The notes beneath the pieces are model-generated. The model was not told the origin of the DNA. It worked only from the letters and a program-made list of their open reading frames with translations, and did no database searches. A stretch of 64,000 nt of DNA from Vibrio sp. VB16 (GTDB lineage Bacteria; Pseudomonadota; Gammaproteobacteria; Enterobacterales; Vibrionaceae). The stretch spans positions 3,572,986 to 3,636,985 of the forward strand of contig NZ_CP087590.1 in the NCBI RefSeq assembly GCF_015594925.2, read 5' to 3'. Below, in pieces: positions 58,601 through 64,000 of this stretch (position 1 is the stretch's first letter; each line of letters opens with the position of its first letter). The position numbers and the translations under genes were made by a program.

Positions 58601-60223
58601 TTACTTAGAATGTAAGCCTTTCTTTTCCAAGTTTCTATAAATAAGAGACTGTTGGATAAGAGTTACTACGTTCGAGACTAACCAGTAAAGAACGAGACCT
58701 GAAGGGAAGAACAGGAAGAAACCTGTAAACATGATCGGCATAAACGTCATGATCTTCTGCTGCATTGGATCGGTTACAGTCGTTGGGCTCATCTTCTGAA
58801 TCATGAACATACTACCACCCATCAATATAGGTAGGATGTAATATGGGTCTTGAGCTGAAAGGTCAGTAATCCATAAGAAGAATGGAGAATGACGAAGCTC
58901 AACTGATTCCATTAATGACCAGTACAGAGAGATGAAGATAGGCATCTGTAGGAAGATAGGTAAACAACCACCGAGTGGGTTTACTTTCTCTTTCTTATAG
59001 AGTTCCATCATTTCTTGACTCATTCGCTGGCGGTCATCACCGATGCGCTCACGCATTGCTGCCAACTTAGGTTGGAGCATACGCATCTTAGCCATAGATG
59101 TGTATTGTGCTTTCGTTAACGGGTACATAGCACCACGAACAACGAAAGTTAGAATCATAATAGATAGACCCCAGTTTACAACAACACCTTGAATCATCGA
59201 TAGCAGCCAGTGAAGAGGCTTAGCGATAAACCACAACCAACCATAATCAACAACGAGATCTAGATTTGGTGCAACGGCTGCCATTTCTTTTTGAAGTTTT
59301 GGTCCAATCCAAAGCGTTGCTTCAAATTGGGCTTTATCTCCAGTCGCAATCGTTTTATTTGGCATACGAACACCAATATCACCAAGGTTGCCAATAACGC
59401 GAGTATAAAGGCTTGAACCTGGAGCCTCACGAGGAACCCACGCTGTCGCAAAATAGTGCTGCAGCATTGCAGCATAACCTTGGCCATCAGTCAGATTGAT
59501 TGAAAGATTACGATCTTGCATATCGTCAAAGCTATACTTCTTGTAGCGAGTATCTTGGCTAGAATAAGCACCACCACGGTATGTTGGCATTGTTAAGCTG
59601 CCACCATCATCCATAACGTTTTGACGTAGGTGCGCATACATACCTACAGTTGCATTGGTGCCAGATTGGTTATTAATATCAAAGTTAACATCGATATCAT
59701 ATTGACCACGCTTCAATACAAACGTCTTAACGTAAGTAATACCGTTAACAGAATAAGTAAGAGGAACCTTTATTTCTTCTTGGCCGTCAGCAAGCACATA
59801 AGAGTCCGTGGATGAAGAATAAGTAGGGCGACTTGCGCTGCTTAAATCTATTCCTTGTGGACCCACTAAGCCGCTTTGAGCTATGTAGGTATGATCAACA
59901 TCATCTTTAAGAATAACAAATCGTTCTACAGAATCTTCTGTTTCAGCGTATTTGTTTAATTTTGCAGAAACAACATCACCACCAAAGGTATCAATTGACA
60001 GAGTTAATACGTCAGTTGTCACTGTAATGAGTTTTGCAGATGAGCCTTGTTGAGGAGCAGGGTCAAGTTCACTAGCAATTGATGGTGCAGGTAAAGTACC
60101 GTTATTTTGTGCCTGTTCTACTCGCTGTGGTGCTTGTGGGTTCTTTTCAACTTGCCATTGTTGATATAGCAAAAAAGAAACCAGTGCCAGAGCGATAAGC
60201 AGAATATTACGTTGAGAATCCAT
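58601..60223 (-). CDS. yidC: Membrane protein insertase YidC
   Basis: 540 residues, Gram-negative form: N-terminal membrane anchor (residues 5-22), a large periplasmic beta-domain, and five C-terminal helices with the groove arginine in FVVRGAMYPLTKAQYTSMAKM (split about 366-386) and LGGCLPIFLQMPIFISLYW near 420-438. It inserts F0 c, among others. Last gene of rpmH-rnpA-yidD-yidC, 2 bases after yidD. Confidence 0.97.
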   Translation of the reverse strand: MDSQRNILLIALALVSFLLYQQWQVEKNPQAPQRVEQAQNNGTLPAPSIASELDPAPQQGSSAKLITVTTDVLTLSIDTFGGDVVSAKLNKYAETEDSVERFVILKDDVDHTYIAQSGLVGPQGIDLSSASRPTYSSSTDSYVLADGQEEIKVPLTYSVNGITYVKTFVLKRGQYDIDVNFDINNQSGTNATVGMYAHLRQNVMDDGGSLTMPTYRGGAYSSQDTRYKKYSFDDMQDRNLSINLTDGQGYAAMLQHYFATAWVPREAPGSSLYTRVIGNLGDIGVRMPNKTIATGDKAQFEATLWIGPKLQKEMAAVAPNLDLVVDYGWLWFIAKPLHWLLSMIQGVVVNWGLSIMILTFVVRGAMYPLTKAQYTSMAKMRMLQPKLAAMRERIGDDRQRMSQEMMELYKKEKVNPLGGCLPIFLQMPIFISLYWSLMESVELRHSPFFLWITDLSAQDPYYILPILMGGSMFMIQKMSPTTVTDPMQQKIMTFMPIMFTGFFLFFPSGLVLYWLVSNVVTLIQQSLIYRNLEKKGLHSK

Positions 60224-60225
60224 CG

Positions 60226-60483
60226 TTAATTGTCTCTGTCTTTATCTTGGGTCGGTGGAACGGGGTCGAAACCCCCTTCATTCAAAGGGTGACATTTTAA
60301 TAGACGTTTGCCAGATAACCAACAACCTTTTACAAAACCGTGCATCTTTATTGCTTCAAGAGCATAGGTAGAGCACGTTGGTGTAAAACGGCAGCGTGGG
60401 CCAATAAGCGGGCTAATTGTCCACTTATATATATAAATCAAGCCGATAGCTAACCACGAGAAGGGCGAGAAAGGCGATGCCAT
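60226..60483 (-). CDS. yidD: Membrane protein insertion efficiency factor YidD
   Basis: 85 residues with an amphipathic N-terminal helix (WLAIGLIYIYKWTISPLIG) and the family signature CRFTPTCSTYALEAI near residues 31-45, ending GGFDPVPP. It lies on the inner face of the membrane and assists insertion. Its start overlaps the end of rnpA by 34 bases, typical for this gene. Confidence 0.95.
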   Translation of the reverse strand: MASPFSPFSWLAIGLIYIYKWTISPLIGPRCRFTPTCSTYALEAIKMHGFVKGCWLSGKRLLKCHPLNEGGFDPVPPTQDKDRDN

Positions 60484-60806
60484 AATTTATCTAATAGTTT
60501 AAACATTTCTTCACTGCTCAAGTCCTGAGCGCTCTTTTTCGCGATGACAACAAAATCTTTATTTGGAAGTTGGTGTTGATTGGTTCTAAAACTCTCTCTG
60601 GTAAGACGTTTAAAGCGATTACGACCAACTGCGGTTTTTATCTGCTTTTTTGGAACGGCTAAACCTAAGCGAGGATGAGAAAGAGAATTGTCACGAGCTA
60701 TAATAGTGAAATGGGGGGAGCCTGCACGATGTGCTTGCTGAAATACATTTTTATAATGCTCGGGAGTTAACAAACGTAACTCCCGATTGAACGCGTACGT
60801 ATTCAA
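60450..60806 (-). CDS. rnpA: Ribonuclease P protein component
   Basis: 118 residues with the RNR signature in VGRNRFKRLTRESFR near 59-73 and RELRLLTPEHYKNVF at 8-22. It binds the M1 RNA and cleaves tRNA 5' leaders. The initiator is TTG at 60806, 12 bases after the rpmH stop, without a clear Shine-Dalgarno site, so translation probably depends on rpmH. C-terminus overlaps yidD. Confidence 0.95.
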   Translation of the reverse strand: MNTYAFNRELRLLTPEHYKNVFQQAHRAGSPHFTIIARDNSLSHPRLGLAVPKKQIKTAVGRNRFKRLTRESFRTNQHQLPNKDFVVIAKKSAQDLSSEEMFKLLDKLWHRLSRPSRG

Positions 60807-60818
60807 AATAATCGCGAA

Positions 60819-60953
60819 TTATTTTGAAAGGCGCGCACGGCCTTTAGCACGACGTGCATTAATTGTTTTGCGACCGTTCTTAGTTGACATGCGTGCACGG
60901 AAACCGTGAGAGCGCTTGCGCTTAAGAACTGAAGGTTGAAATGTGCGTTTCAT
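60819..60953 (-). CDS. rpmH: Ribosomal protein L34
   Basis: 44 residues, MKRTFQPSVLKRKRSHGFRA followed by RMSTKNGRKTINARRAKGRA and RLSK. Highly basic and conserved. It is the first gene of the rnpA operon. Two promoters and a 7-pair leader hairpin lie upstream. In many bacteria dnaA is next; here three transporter genes intervene. Confidence 0.98.
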   Translation of the reverse strand: MKRTFQPSVLKRKRSHGFRARMSTKNGRKTINARRAKGRARLSK

Positions 60954-61020
60954 GATAATACCTTTACTGATCAGTAGTTTATAGGTTCTTGTTAAACCCG
61001 GCGTGGAACTAAATATTCGA

Positions 61021-61040
61021 CGCCTCTCAACAAAGAGGCG
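61021..61040 (-). promoter_or_regulatory. Hairpin in the rpmH leader
   Basis: CGCCTCT, CAACAA, AGAGGCG: perfect 7-pair stem, 68 bases before rpmH and just after the nearer promoter. It has no U-run; role unknown, possibly mRNA stability or a remnant terminator of the upstream transporter operon. Confidence 0.55.
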
Positions 61041-61042
61041 GA

Positions 61043-61071
61043 ATTGTAATCACTGGCTCTTCAAGAGTCAA
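61043..61071 (-). promoter_or_regulatory. Proximal rpmH promoter
   Basis: On the minus strand TTGACT, 17 bases, TACAAT, about 90 bases before rpmH. Confidence 0.75.
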
Positions 61072-61113
61072 TAACTGTTAAGCTTTTAAAGGCTATTTTA
61101 TTCCGGTCGACGG

Positions 61114-61141
61114 ATTATACGTAGTGTGAGTTAAATCTCAA
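61114..61141 (-). promoter_or_regulatory. Distal rpmH promoter
   Basis: On the minus strand TTGAGA, 16 bases, TATAAT then CCGTCG. It begins 7 bases past the end of the transporter ATPase gene. Confidence 0.75.
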
Positions 61142-61147
61142 GGATCT

Positions 61148-61885
61148 TTATTGGATCCCGACGTTTCTTAAAAACTTCTTCAACCTAACATCTTGTGGAT
61201 TACCAAAGATATCTTGTGGAGAACCTTGCTCGACAATCTTCCCTTCCGCCATGAATATTACTCTGTCGGCGACTTCTTTGGCGAATTGCATCTCATGGGT
61301 GACCACGAGCATGGTTTGGTGTTTGGTTGCTAACTGCTTCATTAAGCTGAGAACTTCTCCAACCAGCTCAGGATCAAGCGCAGAGGTTGGTTCATCAAAC
61401 AACAACAATTCAGGCTGAAGGGCCATTGCTCTGCCTATCCCTACGCGTTGTTGTTGACCACCAGAAAGTGAAGCGGGATAACTTTCTGCTTTATCATCCA
61501 AACCAATGTCGCTAAGAATCTGCAGCGATCGATTGTATGCTTGTTCTTTATTCCAACCCCGAACAGTAATCAAACCCTCAGCTATATTTTGTTTTGCTGT
61601 TAGGTGTGCAAACAATGCATAGTTTTGGAAAACAAAGCCTGTTTTTTTACGCAGTGCAACGACTTCTGCTTTTGTATACTTCTCAACATCGACAGATACA
61701 TCATCGATAGTGATCTTGCCCTTGTCGGCTTGTTCTAAGAAATTAACACATCGCAGCAGCGTTGATTTACCGGTGCCGCTAGAACCAATTACGACAATGA
61801 TTTCACCTTGCTTTATCTCTATATCAATTCCAGACAGTATTGATGAAGAACCAAATTTCTTATGTATATTGTCCAGTTTGATCAT
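61148..61885 (-). CDS. Polar amino acid ABC transporter ATPase
   Basis: 245 residues, usual length of GlnQ/ArtP-type ATPases. Walker A GSSGTGKSTLLRC (residues 34-46), Q-loop FVFQNYALFAHLT (about 82-94), signature SLSGGQQQRVGIGRA (about 137-151), Walker B LLLFDEPTSALDP (about 159-171) and H-loop VVTHEMQFA. It powers import through the neighbouring permease. It starts as ATGA, overlapping the permease stop by 4 bases. Confidence 0.94.
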   Translation of the reverse strand: MIKLDNIHKKFGSSSILSGIDIEIKQGEIIVVIGSSGTGKSTLLRCVNFLEQADKGKITIDDVSVDVEKYTKAEVVALRKKTGFVFQNYALFAHLTAKQNIAEGLITVRGWNKEQAYNRSLQILSDIGLDDKAESYPASLSGGQQQRVGIGRAMALQPELLLFDEPTSALDPELVGEVLSLMKQLATKHQTMLVVTHEMQFAKEVADRVIFMAEGKIVEQGSPQDIFGNPQDVRLKKFLRNVGIQ

Positions 61886-62553
61886 CTTTGGTATGCCTTA
61901 TTGAGTTTAAATTCAGCCCAAATTTGGACGCGGGTAAGAATTATCACCACCCCCCAATAGATAAGAGCGACCGCTAAAAATGCTTCAAAGAAGCGAAAGC
62001 TAGACGATGCTTCCATCTGCGCTTTAGCCATAATCTCAGCAACCCCCAAAGTAAATGCCAATGAAGTTGATTTGATCATATCGATGAAGTAATTCATCAG
62101 AGACGGCAAAGCGACACGAGTCGCTTGAGGCAGAATAATCCTTCGCATTGACTGGCTAGTCGTCATGCCAACAGAAAGGCTTGCTTCCATCTGACTTCTA
62201 TCGATACCAATAATGGCCGCACGTATAGTTTCTGCCATATAAGCGGAGAAATGTAACGTTAGGCCTATAATAGAAGCGGTAAAAGCATCGATTCCAACCA
62301 AGATAGGAAAAACCTGTGGCAACCCGTAATAAAGCAAGAAAAGTTGCACCAACAGAGGTGTTCCGCGGAAAAAGCTTATATATAGCTGGCTTAACTGATC
62401 CAGTACAGGAATCTTAAATACCCGAATATTAGCTATGATAATAGAGAGTATTAAAGAAAAGAATAATCCCCATATAGCCATCTCCATTGTTGTGCCTAGG
62501 TACCTAAAAAGAATAGGTAGCAGTTCAAGCATGTAGTTAAAATCGAAAGACAT
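61882..62553 (-). CDS. Polar amino acid ABC transporter permease
   Basis: 223 residues, HisM/GlnP-type with five or so helices. SFFRGTPLLVQLFLLYYGLPQ near residues 58-78 and the ABC-facing EAA loop EASLSVGMTTSQSMRRIILPQATRVALPS near 142-170 (in two parts) are present. Likely a homodimer. It is the middle gene of a three-gene operon and lies 33 bases after the binding-protein gene. Confidence 0.94.
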   Translation of the reverse strand: MSFDFNYMLELLPILFRYLGTTMEMAIWGLFFSLILSIIIANIRVFKIPVLDQLSQLYISFFRGTPLLVQLFLLYYGLPQVFPILVGIDAFTASIIGLTLHFSAYMAETIRAAIIGIDRSQMEASLSVGMTTSQSMRRIILPQATRVALPSLMNYFIDMIKSTSLAFTLGVAEIMAKAQMEASSSFRFFEAFLAVALIYWGVVIILTRVQIWAEFKLNKAYQR

Positions 62554-62586
62554 TAAGTATTCCTAACTGGTGTTAAATTGCGATAT

Positions 62587-63345
62587 CTATTTCTTAGTAA
62601 TGTCAGCGTCAAACCACTTAAGAGATATTTTCTCAAGAGTGCCATCTGCGCGCATGTCAATTAGTGCCTTGTTTACTTCCGCTTGAAGTTTTGTGCCTTT
62701 CTCGTTTTTAACAAACGGCCAAGCATTCTCAATCGTTTCGAAAGGTTGACCTGCTAGCTGCAAAGGTAAACCTGTCTTTTTAATAACTTCAAGTACAGAA
62801 AGTCTATCCATTACAAATGCATCAGCACGACCTAAAGCAACATCATGCTCGATAGCGGTGTCGTAGGTTTTAATATTGATTTTGTTGTCTTTATCATAAT
62901 CGCGTAGAAGTTGTTCAAAGTTAGAACCTAAGTTAACAGCAACGGTTTTTCCTTCTAGATCTTCGATACCTTGAATATCATCTCTGCCTTTACGAACCGC
63001 TATTTGTGCCCCATCAACTACGTAAGGGTCAGCAAATAGATATTTGGCTTTACGTACGTCGGTAATGGTTATTTGGTTAGAGATAGTATCGATACGTCCA
63101 GTTTCTAGTAGACCAAAGAGACCAGAAAAGCTTGCAGTAACATATTCAACGTTATAATCGTTTCTACGGCCAATCTCATCCCATAAATCCACTTCAAAAC
63201 CTTGAAGCTTATCTAGTTTTACAAAAGTAAATGGGAAATAACGTCCAGACATACCAACCTTTACATCTGTTGAAGCATAAGCTACCTGAATAAATGATGT
63301 GGTTAGGGCAAAAATTGTGAATAAGTTTCTTAGCCAGTGTTTCAT
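62587..63345 (-). CDS. Amino acid ABC transporter substrate-binding protein
   Basis: 252 residues with a signal peptide (MKHWLRNLFTIFALTTSFIQ, cut near VAYA-S25). Family 3 solute-binding fold: YFPFTFVKLDKLQGFEVDLWDEI, then SGLFGLLETGRIDTISNQIT (with R and T ligands typical for the alpha-amino acid group) and GRADAFVMDRLSVLEV. It resembles cystine- and glutamine-type binding proteins, but ligand cannot be fixed by eye. From memory, V. cholerae has a similar set between rpmH and dnaA. Confidence 0.9.
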   Translation of the reverse strand: MKHWLRNLFTIFALTTSFIQVAYASTDVKVGMSGRYFPFTFVKLDKLQGFEVDLWDEIGRRNDYNVEYVTASFSGLFGLLETGRIDTISNQITITDVRKAKYLFADPYVVDGAQIAVRKGRDDIQGIEDLEGKTVAVNLGSNFEQLLRDYDKDNKINIKTYDTAIEHDVALGRADAFVMDRLSVLEVIKKTGLPLQLAGQPFETIENAWPFVKNEKGTKLQAEVNKALIDMRADGTLEKISLKWFDADITKK

Positions 63346-63471
63346 TCTATAAAATCCTCGATGTTTGATAGGATGAATGTTACTGGTAAAGTGAGTTATA
63401 AATAAAATAACCAGATGTTATTAGAAATAACCAAGTGATTTGTCCCCAATAATTGATCTTCTTGTGAATGT

Positions 63472-63543
63472 TGGGGATAACCTGAAAAGATCTTATATTA
63501 TGGATGGTTATGTGGATTAATTTGGGGATAAATATGTGGATCC
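63472..63543. promoter_or_regulatory. DnaA-box cluster upstream of dnaA
   Basis: Minus-strand boxes: TGGGGATAA at 63472-63480 and 63523-63531 (TTATCCCCA), TGTGGATTA at 63511-63519 (TAATCCACA) and TGTGGATCC at 63535-63543, the last within the palindrome TGTGGATCCACG. Close spacing 140-210 bases before dnaA suggests DnaA autoregulation. Confidence 0.75.
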
Positions 63544-63679
63544 ACGGTATATAAAATTAATGAATGTGAATAACTTCGATCTTATTCACTGGATCTGCGA
63601 TCATTTACTGGTGATCTTCCCTTACAAGGAGTAAAATTGCCGTCCTTTTCCAACTCATAAAAATAATAGTGGGGTCACA

Positions 63680-64000
63680 GTGTCATCTTCGCTATGGTTA
63701 CAGTGTCTGCAACAACTACAAGACGAGTTATCAGCAACAGAATTCAGTATGTGGCTAAGACCACTTGAAGCAGAACTTAATGAAAATACGCTGACTCTGT
63801 TTGCACCTAATCGGTTCGTTTTAGATTGGGTACGTGATAGATATCTAAATAATATCAATCGTCTTCTTAAAGAGTTTTGTGGTTCTGATATACCAAATCT
63901 TAGGTTTGAGGTGGGTAGTAAGAGAATCTCTGTTTCGCCACCCCCTATATCTAGAAAATCGAAAGCAGATGTCGCAGCCGAGTCTTCAGCTCCAGCGCAA
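63680..64000 (+). CDS. dnaA: Replication initiator DnaA (5' part only)
   Basis: The first 107 codons; the gene leaves the right edge in frame. It starts with GTG (VSSSLWLQCLQQLQDELSAT) with GGGG 8 bases upstream. Domain I (residues 1-85) has the conserved FSMWLRPLEAEL and LFAPNRFVLDWVRDRYL, followed by a Pro/Ser-rich linker (VSPPPISRKS). It opens oriC at 56.0-56.3 kb. On this strand it is co-directional with the rightward replication fork. Confidence 0.97.
   Translation, partial: MSSSLWLQCLQQLQDELSATEFSMWLRPLEAELNENTLTLFAPNRFVLDWVRDRYLNNINRLLKEFCGSDIPNLRFEVGSKRISVSPPPISRKSKADVAAESSAPAQ

Overview
The window is a 64 kb stretch of a gammaproteobacterial chromosome, almost certainly a Vibrionaceae main chromosome (chromosome I type) around the replication origin. 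The evidence is the gene order dnaA / three-gene amino-acid ABC transporter / rpmH-rnpA-yidD-yidC-mnmE-mioC / oriC / mnmG-rsmG-parA-parB / atpIBEFHAGDC-glmU, the closeness of many proteins to Vibrio versions as I remember them, and parS-type ParB sites 52-56 kb from the origin. The species cannot be named from the sequence alone.

Layout. 0-5.3 kb: the 5' part of a Bcr/CflA-type drug exporter gene, a divergent LysR regulator, an Xaa-Pro aminopeptidase, crcB, and three parS-like sites (413, 3494, 4073). 5.3-6.4 kb: an IS630-family element with a frameshifted transposase. 6.4-12.8 kb: a complete rRNA operon on the minus strand (16S, tRNA-Ile, tRNA-Ala, 23S, 5S, tRNA-Asp) with two promoters, boxA sites and a terminator, followed by a decayed tandem copy of terminator plus tRNA-Asp. 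12.9-26.1 kb: the E. coli-like yrdA/yrdB/aroE/tsaC/yrdD/smg/dprA and def/fmt/rsmB/trkA cluster, with hemF and purEK included, then trkH. 26.2-33.5 kb: trhA (hlyIII), a Spo0M-like gene, an unrecognised 55-codon gene behind a structured leader, yihD, ccoG, srkA, dsbA and comM/yifB. 33.7-40.2 kb: ilvGMEDA with a 30-codon leader peptide and attenuator. 40.4-43.0 kb: an AT-rich insertion with an acyl-CoA dehydrogenase and the remains of a membrane-protein gene. 43.0-51.6 kb: glmU and the whole ATP synthase operon. 51.7-55.9 kb: parBA and rsmG/mnmG. About 56.0-56.34 kb: oriC. 56.4-61 kb: mioC, mnmE, yidC, yidD, rnpA, rpmH. 61.1-64 kb: the ABC transporter, a DnaA-box cluster and the 5' part of dnaA.

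How it fits together. The right half is the replication and segregation core: DnaA acts at oriC, ParA/ParB act on the parS sites at the far left of the same window. The rRNA and ATP synthase operons are transcribed away from oriC, co-directionally with the left fork; the ilv, def-trk and yihD-dsbA genes run head-on to it. Several control elements can be read directly: the ilv attenuator, a PurR-type box before purEK, an AGCTTACACGTGTAAGCT palindrome resembling FabR operators before trhA, paired rrn promoters and an atp promoter.

Most of the window is conserved housekeeping sequence. The parts least explained by known annotation are the structured leader plus 55-codon gene at 27.9-28.25 kb, the decayed tRNA-Asp repeat, the start-codon hairpin of trhA and the AT-rich insertion at 40.4-43 kb. 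I did not find a clearly new multi-gene system.
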